Source: Pannonibacter anstelovis
GTDB lineage: Bacteria; Pseudomonadota; Alphaproteobacteria; Rhizobiales; Stappiaceae
Direction: 5' to 3'
NCBI RefSeq assembly: GCF_036881715.1
Contig: NZ_JBAKBF010000008.1
Coordinates: 177,615-241,614, forward strand
DNA: 64,000 bases
Position numbers and translations under genes: made by a program. Below are positions 43,141 through 51,124 of the stretch, in pieces (position 1 is the stretch's first letter; the number at the start of each line of letters is the position of its first letter). The notes below the pieces were generated by a model, which was given only the letters and a program-made list of their open reading frames with translations, was not told the DNA's origin and did not search any database.

Positions 43141-43500
43141 TTATGCAGCCAGAGCGCCCTGAGCCTTCTCAACCAGAGCCTTGAAGGCTTCCGGCTGATG
43201 GATGGCGAGATCGGACAGAACCTTGCGGTCGACTTCGATGCCAGCCTTGTTGAGGCCGTCAATGAAGCGGCCGTAGGTCAGGCCAAGCTCACGGGTAGCA
43301 GCGTTGATGCGCTGGATCCACAGCGAACGGAAGTTCCTCTTCCTGACCTTGCGGTCGCGATAGGCATATTGTGCTGCCTTCTCGACGGCCTGCTTGGCCA
43401 CGCGGATGGTGTTCTTGCGGCGGCCATAGTAACCCTTGGCTGCCTTGATAACCTTCTTATGACGGGCATGGGCCGTTACGCCCCGCTTGACACGCGCCAT
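43141..43500 (-). CDS. rplT: 50S ribosomal protein L20
   Basis: 119 residues starting MARVKRGVTAHARHKKVIKA, with GYYGRRKNTIRVAKQAVEKA and RNFRSLWIQRINAATRELG, all invariant in L20. L20 is needed for early 50S assembly and in several bacteria represses its own operon by binding the leader. It is the distal gene of rpmI-rplT, 28 bases after rpmI. Confidence 0.97.
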   Translation of the reverse strand: MARVKRGVTAHARHKKVIKAAKGYYGRRKNTIRVAKQAVEKAAQYAYRDRKVRKRNFRSLWIQRINAATRELGLTYGRFIDGLNKAGIEVDRKVLSDLAIHQPEAFKALVEKAQGALAA

Positions 43501-43528
43501 TGGTAGTCTCCTTGATTGTCAGGTGGCG

Positions 43529-43726
43529 TTAGGCGTTCGGCATGTACTGCTTCACGATCCGGGCGTCCTGCGGCGACAGCGTGGTGGTGCCACGTGCGTT
43601 GCGGACGAACTTGGCCGTGCGCTTGATCATACCATGACGCTTGCCAGCCTGACCGGTCTTGACCTTACCGGTCGCGGTCAGCTTGAAGCGCTTCTTGGCT
43701 CCAGACTTGGTCTTCAGCTTGGGCAT
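43529..43726 (-). CDS. rpmI: 50S ribosomal protein L35
   Basis: 65 residues starting MPKLKTKSGAKKRFKLTATG and ending in SPQDARIVKQYMPNA, the typical L35. The frame extends to 43939 but that is leader sequence; GAAAGG lies upstream of ATG 43726. Promoter elements at 43911-43939 give a leader of about 180 bases. It is the first gene of the rpmI-rplT unit. Confidence 0.97.
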   Translation of the reverse strand: MPKLKTKSGAKKRFKLTATGKVKTGQAGKRHGMIKRTAKFVRNARGTTTLSPQDARIVKQYMPNA

Positions 43727-43939
43727 TTTGCATCCTTTCATTGGCGCGGGCCAAAGCCCGCTCGTTTGTTGGTGCATCGAGAAGCCGCCACGGCATGCCC
43801 TGGTTCTCTTGGGACCCGCCTGCGCAGTCAGGCTGCTCTTCAACAGAAGCAATCTGAAAACGGCAACAGACAATTGGTCCACGGAGAGCCGGACGACTCT
43901 GGACCGGAGGCTTATAGGGACAGCCCGCCCCCTTTGCAA
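43727..43939 (-). promoter_or_regulatory. rpmI-rplT promoter and structured leader
   Basis: TTGCAA (43934-43939) and TATAAG (43911-43916) on the minus strand are 17 bases apart. Transcription would start near 43904, leaving about 178 untranslated bases. The leader begins with a hairpin (GGTCC ... GGACC with AGAG/CTCT inside) and ends with GCGGGC-TTTG-GCCCGC close to the rpmI ribosome site. This fits an L20-type autoregulatory leader, which is an inference. Confidence 0.55.
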
Positions 43940-43972
43940 CCGGATTCATGCGGACAATTGAACATCCGCATC

Positions 43973-44009
43973 AAAAAGCAAGGCGGCCACGGATTGCTCC
44001 GCAGCCGCC
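43973..44009 (-). terminator. infC terminator
   Basis: On the minus strand GGCGGC ... GCCGCC with an inner CGGA/TCCG stem and GCAA loop, followed by TTGCTTTTTGA. It is 25 bases after the infC stop and separates infC from rpmI-rplT. Confidence 0.75.
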
Positions 44010-44034
44010 GCACGAATCTTTTGCCGGAAAAGGC

Positions 44035-44577
44035 TCAGCGCTGGATCGGCGCCAGCACCATCACCATCTGGCGGCCTTCGAGGCGGGGCGTGGACTCGAC
44101 CTTGGCGATTTCCGCCGTCTCGTCGCGCACCTGCATCAGCAGCTTCATTCCGAGATCCTGGTGAGCCATTTCACGGCCGCGGAACCGGAGCGTGACCTTC
44201 ACCTTGTCGCCTTCAGAGAAGAAACGCATCATCGCCTTCATCTTCACTTCATAGTCATGAGTGTCGATGTTCGGACGCATCTTGATCTCCTTGATCTCGA
44301 CGGTCTTCTGCTTCTTGCGCGTTTCAGCTGCCTTCTTCTGCGACTGATACTTGAACCTGCCGTAGTCAAGGATCTTGCATACGGGCGGCTGCGCATTCGG
44401 CTGAATCTCGACCAGGTCGAGACCGGCCTCCATCGCGATTTCGAGGGCTTCACCAGTCGGGACAATGCCGCGGTTCTGGCCTTCGTGATCAATCAGCTGG
44501 ACTTCGCGAACGCGAATTTCGTCATTGGTGCGCGGGCCATCCTTCGTGGGAGGCGGGGCGCGGAACGGACGGCGAAT
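44035..44577 (-). CDS. infC: Translation initiation factor IF-3 (ATT start codon)
   Basis: 180 residues: RRPFRAPPPTKDGPRTNDEI, the N-domain to about residue 85 with DLVEIQPNAQPPVCKILDYG, a Lys-rich linker (QSQKKAAETRKKQKTVEIKE) and a C-domain with FFSEGDKVKVTLRFRGREMA. IF-3 binds 30S and rejects non-canonical start codons. The start matching the family is ATT at 44577-44575, preceded by GAGGAG eight bases away; no ATG or GTG fits. Rare AUU/AUC/AUA starts in infC allow IF-3 to repress itself. A longer frame to 44673 reads through a repeat and is rejected. Confidence 0.94.
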   Translation of the reverse strand: MRRPFRAPPPTKDGPRTNDEIRVREVQLIDHEGQNRGIVPTGEALEIAMEAGLDLVEIQPNAQPPVCKILDYGRFKYQSQKKAAETRKKQKTVEIKEIKMRPNIDTHDYEVKMKAMMRFFSEGDKVKVTLRFRGREMAHQDLGMKLLMQVRDETAEIAKVESTPRLEGRQMVMVLAPIQR

Positions 44578-44629
44578 GGTCGCTATCTCCTCTATCGTTG
44601 CAGCACGGTCGTTTGGCTGTTCCCGCAAG

Positions 44630-44671
44630 GGCACGGAGCACCATTCCAGAGCAGGAACAGAGCACCACTCC
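44630..44671 (-). repeat. Imperfect direct repeat in the infC leader
   Basis: Two 18-base copies (44630-44647 and 44654-44671) with 15 of 18 identical bases and a 24-base period. On the minus strand they read GGAATGGTGCTCCGTGCC and GGAGTGGTGCTCTGTTCC. They lie 50-100 bases upstream of the infC ATT. A weak promoter (TTGACT at 44762-44767, AATGCT at 44739-44744) would place them in the leader. Confidence 0.45.
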
Positions 44672-44787
44672 AATGCGCTTCAGCCCCGCGCGCTTGCGCC
44701 GGGGCCTCGGCCACATCCAGTGTGGCAGGAACGGACAAAGCATTGGCCGAAGCGCTGAGAAAGTCAACCTTTCTTGCAAGCCGGCGG

Positions 44788-45975
44788 TCATTCTGTCCTG
44801 CGGCCAAGCAGCCCGGCATAAACTTCAAGCGTCGATGCACACATGGCCTCGACCGTGAAATGCCGCGCCACGTGCCCCTGAGCCCGCTCCACCAGTGCGG
44901 TCCTTGCATCAGGGGCAAGCGTCAGAACGCCGGCAATGGCATCCGCCAGCGCCTGCGCATCTCCCGGCGGCACGCGCCAACCGGTACGCTCCGCTTCAGA
45001 AACCTCCGGCGGGGCAAGCACCGTTTCCGGCACGGCGCCCAGATCCGACACGATCACCGGCACACGGGCCGCCTGCGCCTCAACTGCCGCCCTGCCGAAG
45101 GCTTCGGGTTCGGTGGAAGCCACCACCGAGAGGGAGGAGAGCGCAAGGGCCGCCGGCACATCGGCACAGTGACCCACCAGCCGCACGCAGCCTTCCAGCC
45201 CGGCATCCGCAATCTGCGCCTTCAGTTCGGCCAGATAGCCGCTGCGGCCCTGATCATCCCCGGCAATGATGGCAAGCGGCAGAGCTGCTCCCCTTGCCTT
45301 CAGCTCCGCCATGGCAGCAATCAGCACCTTCTGCCCCTTCCAGCCGGTCAGCCGGGCCAGCTGCAGCAGAATGGGCCGGGACCCGTCCACGCCCCAGGCC
45401 CCGGCCAGAGCCGCGCGCCGCTCCGGCGTCACAGCCTCAGGCGCCAGCGCGGCGATGTCCGAGCCCCGGTAGATGACCGTGATCTTGCCGCGGGCAAATT
45501 CATGACGGGTAGCAATGAGGTCTGCCGTATAGCGGGAGTTGGCGATGACGCAATCGCCCCGGGCCATCACCGAATTATACCAGGACTTCAGCGCACCCTT
45601 CTGCTTGTAGATGCCGTGATAGGTGGTGACAAAGGGAAGCCCGAGCCCGCGCGCTGCCATCAGCGCCGACCAGGCCGGCGCGCGGCTGCGGGCATGGATG
45701 AGCGAGATGTTCTCCGCCAGCGCCACCTGCTTGAGACGCCTCGAATTGGCAAGGATCGTCAGCGGGTTCTTGGATTTCACCGGCAGAATGATGTGCTTGG
45801 CGCCAAGGGCTTCCAGCTCCGGCACCAGCCGCCCGCCTTCGCTGACGACAACCGCCCGCCAGCCCTTCGCCACCAGTGCAGCGGCCACATCCACCGTGGT
45901 TCGCTCGGCCCCGCCGGTGTTGAGATCCGGGATGACCTGAAGCACGGCCGGGCGGGTGTTGGTGTCGCTCTTCAC
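44788..45975 (-). CDS. Group 1 (GT4) glycosyltransferase
   Basis: 395 residues of GT-B fold. The N-terminal VIPDLNTGGAERTTVDVA is typical of GT4 enzymes, and the donor site has ILLQLARLTGWKGQKVLI and the E-x7-E motif in STEPEAFGRAAVEAQAARVP. It transfers a sugar from a nucleotide donor, probably onto a lipid-linked glycan or LPS. Acceptor and sugar are unknown. It is divergent from an alpha/beta hydrolase gene with almost no gap, and 210 bases upstream of infC on the same strand. Confidence 0.88.
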   Translation of the reverse strand: MKSDTNTRPAVLQVIPDLNTGGAERTTVDVAAALVAKGWRAVVVSEGGRLVPELEALGAKHIILPVKSKNPLTILANSRRLKQVALAENISLIHARSRAPAWSALMAARGLGLPFVTTYHGIYKQKGALKSWYNSVMARGDCVIANSRYTADLIATRHEFARGKITVIYRGSDIAALAPEAVTPERRAALAGAWGVDGSRPILLQLARLTGWKGQKVLIAAMAELKARGAALPLAIIAGDDQGRSGYLAELKAQIADAGLEGCVRLVGHCADVPAALALSSLSVVASTEPEAFGRAAVEAQAARVPVIVSDLGAVPETVLAPPEVSEAERTGWRVPPGDAQALADAIAGVLTLAPDARTALVERAQGHVARHFTVEAMCASTLEVYAGLLGRRTE

Positions 45976-46051
45976 AGGCAGGGCCCTTCAATTTGCCGCC
46001 CGCCTGTGCCACACCGGCCCCGCAGCAGGACTGTTACAGCGGAGCCTTACA

Positions 46052-46852
46052 TTGGATCAGGACGGCCTTCAATTCCTCACCCTCGGCCATGGCGCGGATG
46101 AACGGCGGATTGCAGTGAAGGCGGAGCCGGGCAGGCAGCCGGGCCTGTTCTGGCTCTCCGGCTTCAAGTCCAACATGAATGGCTCCAAGGCAGAGGCGTT
46201 AGCGGACCATGCGAGAGCGCGCGGGCAAGCCGTAACGCGGATGGACTATTCAGGCCACGGCCTGTCGGGCGGCAACTTCGAAGACGGCACCATCTCGCGC
46301 TGGCTGGAAGAGGCGCTTGCCGTGTTTGAGCGCTGCACCAGCGGCCCGCAGATCCTCATCGGCTCGTCCATGGGCGGCTGGCTGGCGCTGCGGCTGACGC
46401 AGGAGCACCGCAAAGCCGCAATGGCCGCCGGACAGCCGAGCCGCATTCGCGGCCTCGCGCTCATTGCGCCGGCCACGGACTTCAGCGAGGAACTCATCTG
46501 GAAGATGCGGCTGGACGAGCAAGGCCGGGAGCGGCTGATGCGCGAAGGCCGGATAGAGCGCCCCTCAGCCTATGGAGACGGGCCTTACGCCATCACCCGC
46601 CAGCTGATCGAAGATGGCCGCAATCACCTGCTGCTGGACCAGCGCCTCGCCACAGGCTGCCCGGTCATCATCCTGCAGGGGCGCGAGGACCCGGATGTGC
46701 CATGGCAGCATGCAAGCCGGCTGGTGGAGGCTCTGGCGGAGGATGATGTCACCTTCACGCTCATTCCCGATGGCGATCACCGCCTGTCCCGCCCGCAGGA
46801 TGTGGACTTGCTCCTGCAGGCGGTGGACAGGCTGTCAGGCCTGAAGGCCTGA
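46052..46852 (+). CDS. Alpha/beta hydrolase
   Basis: About 266 residues. The oxyanion region is GLFWLSGFKSNMNGSKAEAL, the nucleophile elbow is ILIGSSMGGWLALRL (Ser in GSSMG), the acid is in ILQGREDPDVPW and the His in IPDGDHRLSRP. The substrate is unknown; esterase, lipase or thioesterase activity is possible. The frame opens at GTG 45956, overlapping the divergent glycosyltransferase start by 20 bases, so I prefer TTG 46052. It ends three bases before the convergent purU stop. Confidence 0.85.
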   Translation: MDQDGLQFLTLGHGADERRIAVKAEPGRQPGLFWLSGFKSNMNGSKAEALADHARARGQAVTRMDYSGHGLSGGNFEDGTISRWLEEALAVFERCTSGPQILIGSSMGGWLALRLTQEHRKAAMAAGQPSRIRGLALIAPATDFSEELIWKMRLDEQGRERLMREGRIERPSAYGDGPYAITRQLIEDGRNHLLLDQRLATGCPVIILQGREDPDVPWQHASRLVEALAEDDVTFTLIPDGDHRLSRPQDVDLLLQAVDRLSGLKA

Positions 46853-46855
46853 TCT

Positions 46856-47707
46856 TCAGCGGTTGAAGACGATGGTCTTGTTGCCGACGATGATCACCCG
46901 GTTTTCCAGGTGGCACTTGACCGCTCGGGCGAGCACCCGCGCCTCGATATCACGGCCGCGGGCCGCGAAATCATTGGCGGACAAGGAATGGTTCACCCGC
47001 TCCGCATCCTGCTCGATGATCGGGCCTTCGTCGAGATCCGCCGTCACGTAGTGAGCCGTCGCGCCGATCATCTTCACGCCGCGCTCGTGCGCCTGGTGAT
47101 AAGGCCGCGCGCCCTTGAAGCTGGGCAGGAACGAATGATGGATGTTGATCACCTTGCCGAACAGCCGCTTGGACAGCGTGTCGGACAGGATCTGCATGTA
47201 GCGGGCCAGCACCACCAGATCGGCACCGGTTTCCTTCACGAGCGCCAGCAGCTTTTCTTCCTGCTCGGCCTTGTTGGCCTTGGTCACCGGCCAGTAGTGG
47301 AAGGGAATGCCTTCGTGGGTGGCGGTGCGGGCACTGTCCTCGTGGTTGGAAACGATGGCGACGACTTCCGCATCCATCCAGCCCACGCGGATCTGATAAA
47401 GAAGATGCAGCAGCGCATGGTCAAACTTGGAGACCATGATGATCATCTTCTTGCGGCGTGAGAGGTCGGTGAGTTCGGTCTTCAGGTCGAAGCGGTTCAC
47501 CACCGGTGAGATGGCGTTGGCAATCGCGTCACGGGTTGTCTCCACCGGGACAATGAACTCGATCCGCATGAAGAAGCGGTTGGTCACCCGGTCCCAGAAC
47601 TGATCGCTCTCGGCGATATTGGCGCCCAGATCGGCCAGCTCGGTGGTGATGGCGGCCACGATTCCCGGACGGTCTTCGCAGGACAGGGTCAGGACAAAAG
47701 ACTTCAT
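46856..47707 (-). CDS. purU: Formyltetrahydrofolate deformylase
   Basis: 283 residues. An N-terminal ACT domain (about 1-75, LTLSCEDRPGIVAAITTELA) is followed by a formyltransferase-like domain with NIHHSFLPSFKGARPYHQAH (Asn and His of the catalytic triad) and TADLDEGPIIEQD (Asp). It hydrolyses 10-formyl-THF to formate and THF, balancing one-carbon pools for purine synthesis. ATG 47707 is used instead of an in-frame TTG at 47719. Confidence 0.94.
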   Translation of the reverse strand: MKSFVLTLSCEDRPGIVAAITTELADLGANIAESDQFWDRVTNRFFMRIEFIVPVETTRDAIANAISPVVNRFDLKTELTDLSRRKKMIIMVSKFDHALLHLLYQIRVGWMDAEVVAIVSNHEDSARTATHEGIPFHYWPVTKANKAEQEEKLLALVKETGADLVVLARYMQILSDTLSKRLFGKVINIHHSFLPSFKGARPYHQAHERGVKMIGATAHYVTADLDEGPIIEQDAERVNHSLSANDFAARGRDIEARVLARAVKCHLENRVIIVGNKTIVFNR

Positions 47708-48095
47708 TTTGAGGACCAATCTTGTTTTCCAGTCAGTGGGCGAGCGTTGTAGATCAATTCGGCAGAAAGTGCAGCGCGCTTTTCTGCCGCCCCTCCACCA
47801 ATCGTGATCTGAAGGACTGTTTCAGGTTCCTCCCGCCCTCTTTCAGAAACAACCCGGCCTGCCCCCCGTACGCACAGACAGCTGCAAAACCAAACAGCCC
47901 CCAAACAGCGGGCACGCAAGGGAAAGACAGAGGATGATCAAAAATTACAATACACCTCGCCCAACCATTACAAATTAAAATCATTTAGACCCGATCAAAA
48001 TCAACAATAGCAAGCAAACTTATTTTGTTTAACAAATAATTCACCGATCTAGAAGCAAGAATCCCGTATAACGTGCTGAAAGATGGGTGAGATAA
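47708..48095. promoter_or_regulatory. Intergenic region with AT-rich island, before the sensor-chemoreceptor pair
   Basis: 388 bases with no convincing gene. The half near purU is GC-rich and holds a small hairpin (GCAGAAA ... TTTTCTGC, 47763-47788). Bases 47935-48065 are strikingly AT-rich for this genome. They contain the 11-base palindrome TTGTTTAACAA (48025-48035) within TTATT...ATAA flanks. TATAAC (48067-48072) is a candidate -10 for the downstream genes. Confidence 0.45.
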
Positions 48096-48668
48096 ATGAG
48101 ATTGCACTTTTTAACAGTGATAATTGCATCTGCCTCCCTTACGTCAATCGCGGCAGCAAACGAGTTTCAACAGGAGCTGGAAACACTCGCGAGGACCCGC
48201 ATCACCGAACTCGCCAAGACATCTGAAGTTGTGGCGGCGGTGATCGAACAGAACCGGCGCACGGGCAGCTACACGCAGGCAGACATCCAGCGGCTGGATG
48301 CGGAATGGGCCGAGCAGGCCCGGTCGATCAATCAGCCGATGATCGACGAAGTCATGGACAATGCGCTCTCCCGCCTTCTGGTCAATAAACAGGAGACGAG
48401 CGGAGGTCTCTTCACCGAGATCATCGTGATGGATGCCAAGGGGCTGAACGTTGGCCAGAGTGAGCTGACTTCAGATTTCTGGCAAGGTGACGAGAGCAAA
48501 TGGCGCGAGACCATGCTCAAGGGACCTGGATCGCTGGATATCAGCGACATAAGCCAGGATGAATCCACACAATCCATTCAGAGCCAGGTCAGTCTTCCGG
48601 TGATTGATCCGGCGACCGGCGAAGCAATTGGCGCCCTGACGGTTGGGGTAAACATTGAACAGCTCTGA
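48096..48668 (+). CDS. Secreted periplasmic PDC/Cache-like sensor protein
   Basis: 190 residues. A signal peptide (about 1-21, LTVIIASASLTSIAAAN with cleavage after AAA) precedes an all-periplasmic domain with no membrane anchor. The long helix QELETLARTRITELAKTSEV, then LFTEIIVMDAKGLNVGQSEL and VSLPVIDPATGEAIGALTVG are typical of Cache/PDC small-molecule sensor folds normally found inside chemoreceptors or kinases. It is 30 bases upstream of a chemoreceptor gene, same strand, so the two probably act together. The ligand is unknown. GGGTGAG lies upstream of the ATG. Confidence 0.75.
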   Translation: MRLHFLTVIIASASLTSIAAANEFQQELETLARTRITELAKTSEVVAAVIEQNRRTGSYTQADIQRLDAEWAEQARSINQPMIDEVMDNALSRLLVNKQETSGGLFTEIIVMDAKGLNVGQSELTSDFWQGDESKWRETMLKGPGSLDISDISQDESTQSIQSQVSLPVIDPATGEAIGALTVGVNIEQL

Positions 48669-48698
48669 GGAGCGCTTCAGATTTTACGGGGTTTGCAG

Positions 48699-51068
48699 AT
48701 GAAGATCGCACTGAAACTCCCCCTTGTCATTGTGGGCATCGGGCTGCTCTGTTCCGCCGGCGTCGGCACGGCCACGTATTTCTCGGCCTCCAATTTCATC
48801 AGGCAGCTCGGCGATGACCGGCTTCTGGCGCTTGCAGAGAACAAGAAGGTCAGCCTTGAAGCCCTGATGAGCGACGAAATCACTTCTGCCATTACCTTTG
48901 CAGACAGCCCAACAGTTGTAACGGCCTTCAAGCGCCTGCTGGATGGCTGGGAAAAGTACGGCAGCGAAGCCGGGAACAGGGTTACGGAAACCTATGTTAC
49001 GCTTAACCCCAATCCCCCGGAAGAAAGGGAAAAGCTGAGCAAGGCGGGCCGCAAACCCTATGATACGGCCCACTCAGCCTTCCATCCGCTGCTGCGCAAC
49101 TACATGACGGCCAGCGGCTTCGGTGACCTTCTGCTGATAGATCTCAATGGCAACGTGATATACTCGGTTCGGAAACTGAGTGATTATGCCATCAACCTGC
49201 AGGCACCAGAATGGTCAGACACACCGCTGGCCGAAGCATTTCAGAAAACCCTCACAGGCCCTGCAGATAATCTGGTCATGAGCGGGATCAGACAGCATGA
49301 GGGACCGGACATCCCCACGGGCTATCTTGCAACGCCCGTCTCGATTGGCCGCAAGACCATCGGCATTATGGCTCTGGAACTGCCGCATGAGCGGATAGAC
49401 AACCTTCTGGGAACCTATGACGGACTGGGGGAAACCGGCAACGTCATGCTGACCGATGCTGAGGGACTGGCGCTGAATGACAGCAAGCGTACCCCAGATA
49501 CAATCGAACGGATGACACAGGCCGTTCCCCCTGAACTGGCCAGCCGCGCGGCATCAGGCAGCCGCCAGCTCGCCGATTTTCAAGATGTTTCCGGCGAAAG
49601 TGTCCATGGCGCAATCATTCCCGTCACGATTGCCGGCACGCCGCTGGCGCTTGCTGTTACACAGCATGCAAGCGAAATGGTTGCCCCCCTGCATGGCCTG
49701 CGCAACTGGGCAGCGCTGATTGCCATTGCCGGGGGCGTGGCAGCAGGCATCGTAGCCATGATGGTGTCGAACAATATTGCAGGACGGATACGCCGCCTTG
49801 CAGACGTCATGTCGGAACTGGCCGAGGGCAACACCGGCACTCCGCTGCCACCGGACCGCAACAGTGACGAAATCGATGGCATGACCCGTGCCGTCGTCGT
49901 TTTCCGGGACAACCTCATCCGCCGCGCGGAACTGGAGCAAACAGCGGTGGCTGAGCGCAGCAAGGAACAGCACCGCCAGCAGCATGTCGCCTCCATCATC
50001 CAGCGCTTCCGCGACCTTATCGGAGGCATGGTAAAGCAGGTGGAGGAAAAGACGGGCACATTGACGGTCAGCGCCAACAACATGAACCAGGTCGCCACAG
50101 CCGCTGCGGGAGAGGCATCCAGCGCTGCCGAAGCTTCCAGCAATTCGGCCCAGAACGTCCAGACCGTCGCGGCCGCAGCCGAGGAACTGACTGCGGCGAT
50201 TTCCGAAATCCTCTCCCAGGCTGCGAAGGCAGGAGATATCGTCGAGAATGCCACGCAAGCTGCCCGGCATACGGATCAGGAAGTTGCAAGCCTCGACGAA
50301 GCGGCAGACCGTATCGGAGCAGTCGTGGGCATGATCCGGGACATTGCTGAGCAGACAAACTTGCTGGCGCTCAACGCCACCATTGAGGCCGCGCGGGCCG
50401 GGGTGGCCGGCAAGGGCTTCGCGGTCGTCGCAGCCGAAGTGAAGGCCTTGTCGGACCAGACAGCACGGGCAACGGATCAGATCGGCCTGCAGATCGCCGA
50501 AGTTCAGAAAATGACCAAGGGCTCCATTGGCGCAATCCGCCGTATCTCGGAACAGATCGAGAGCGTGCATACCGTAACCGGCGCCATCATCAACGCGGTG
50601 GGAGAGCAACAAAAGGCAACGCAGGAAATCACCCAAAGCATTGCTCTGGCCGCCAATGGCACCACGGCCGTGGTCGGCAATGTCGCGCAGGTGAGCAGCG
50701 CCATCCGCACCACCCTGCGCGAAGCCGGGTCCGTGGACAGCGTCAGTGCCGACGTCAAGCAGGTCTCCAACGAGTTGATGCAGGCCGTAGAGCAGTTCCT
50801 TGCAGAGATGCAGAAGGACGTGAACGAGCGGCGCAAGGCCCTGCGCATTCAGGCAGGCGAGGAGCCTGTCACGGTGGAATCGGAAAAAGGCACTTTCCAG
50901 ACAGAACTGCGCGATGAAGCACCGGGCGGCCTCGGCCTGAAACCGGTTCCCGCCCTGAAACCCGGCCAGAACATCACGGTGCACCGGGCCGGTGGTTTTG
51001 AGCAGACAGGCAAGGTCGTCTGGTCTTCAGATCAGGGCGTCGGTGTTGCCGATGTCCGGCGGCTCTGA
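48699..51068 (+). CDS. Methyl-accepting chemotaxis protein with C-terminal PilZ-like domain
   Basis: 789 residues. TM1 (about 5-26) and TM2 (about 328-350, WAALIAIAGGVAAGIVAMMV) flank a periplasmic sensor domain with Cache-like GFGDLLLIDLNGNVIYSVRK. A HAMP region (351-405) and a kinase-control domain follow, whose tip is IAEQTNLLALNATIEAARAG. The last 80 residues match a PilZ domain: RRKALR (R-x3-R), LRDEAPGGLGL (D-x-A-x2-G; Ser replaced by Ala) and GKVVWSSDQGVGVAD. Chemoreceptors with PilZ domains, such as Azospirillum Tlp1, adjust taxis to c-di-GMP. It forms a pair with the upstream sensor protein. Confidence 0.9.
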   Translation: MKIALKLPLVIVGIGLLCSAGVGTATYFSASNFIRQLGDDRLLALAENKKVSLEALMSDEITSAITFADSPTVVTAFKRLLDGWEKYGSEAGNRVTETYVTLNPNPPEEREKLSKAGRKPYDTAHSAFHPLLRNYMTASGFGDLLLIDLNGNVIYSVRKLSDYAINLQAPEWSDTPLAEAFQKTLTGPADNLVMSGIRQHEGPDIPTGYLATPVSIGRKTIGIMALELPHERIDNLLGTYDGLGETGNVMLTDAEGLALNDSKRTPDTIERMTQAVPPELASRAASGSRQLADFQDVSGESVHGAIIPVTIAGTPLALAVTQHASEMVAPLHGLRNWAALIAIAGGVAAGIVAMMVSNNIAGRIRRLADVMSELAEGNTGTPLPPDRNSDEIDGMTRAVVVFRDNLIRRAELEQTAVAERSKEQHRQQHVASIIQRFRDLIGGMVKQVEEKTGTLTVSANNMNQVATAAAGEASSAAEASSNSAQNVQTVAAAAEELTAAISEILSQAAKAGDIVENATQAARHTDQEVASLDEAADRIGAVVGMIRDIAEQTNLLALNATIEAARAGVAGKGFAVVAAEVKALSDQTARATDQIGLQIAEVQKMTKGSIGAIRRISEQIESVHTVTGAIINAVGEQQKATQEITQSIALAANGTTAVVGNVAQVSSAIRTTLREAGSVDSVSADVKQVSNELMQAVEQFLAEMQKDVNERRKALRIQAGEEPVTVESEKGTFQTELRDEAPGGLGLKPVPALKPGQNITVHRAGGFEQTGKVVWSSDQGVGVADVRRL

Positions 51069-51083
51069 AAAGGCGTCGCGAAA

Positions 51084-51112
51084 GCAGCCTCCTGCGCAAA
51101 TCAGGAGGCTGC
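51084..51112. terminator. Hairpin between convergent chemoreceptor and Lrp genes
   Basis: GCAGCCTCCTG (51084-51094) and CAGGAGGCTGC (51102-51112) form a perfect 11-base stem with a 7-base loop. The Lrp side has a short TTT tail; the other side has none. Confidence 0.6.
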
Positions 51113-51124
51113 GGCCCACTGGCC

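Noticed and set aside
43948..46101. 717-codon plus-strand frame across infC and the glycosyltransferase
   Set aside because: Runs antisense through two well-supported genes and their intergenic region, with no motif.
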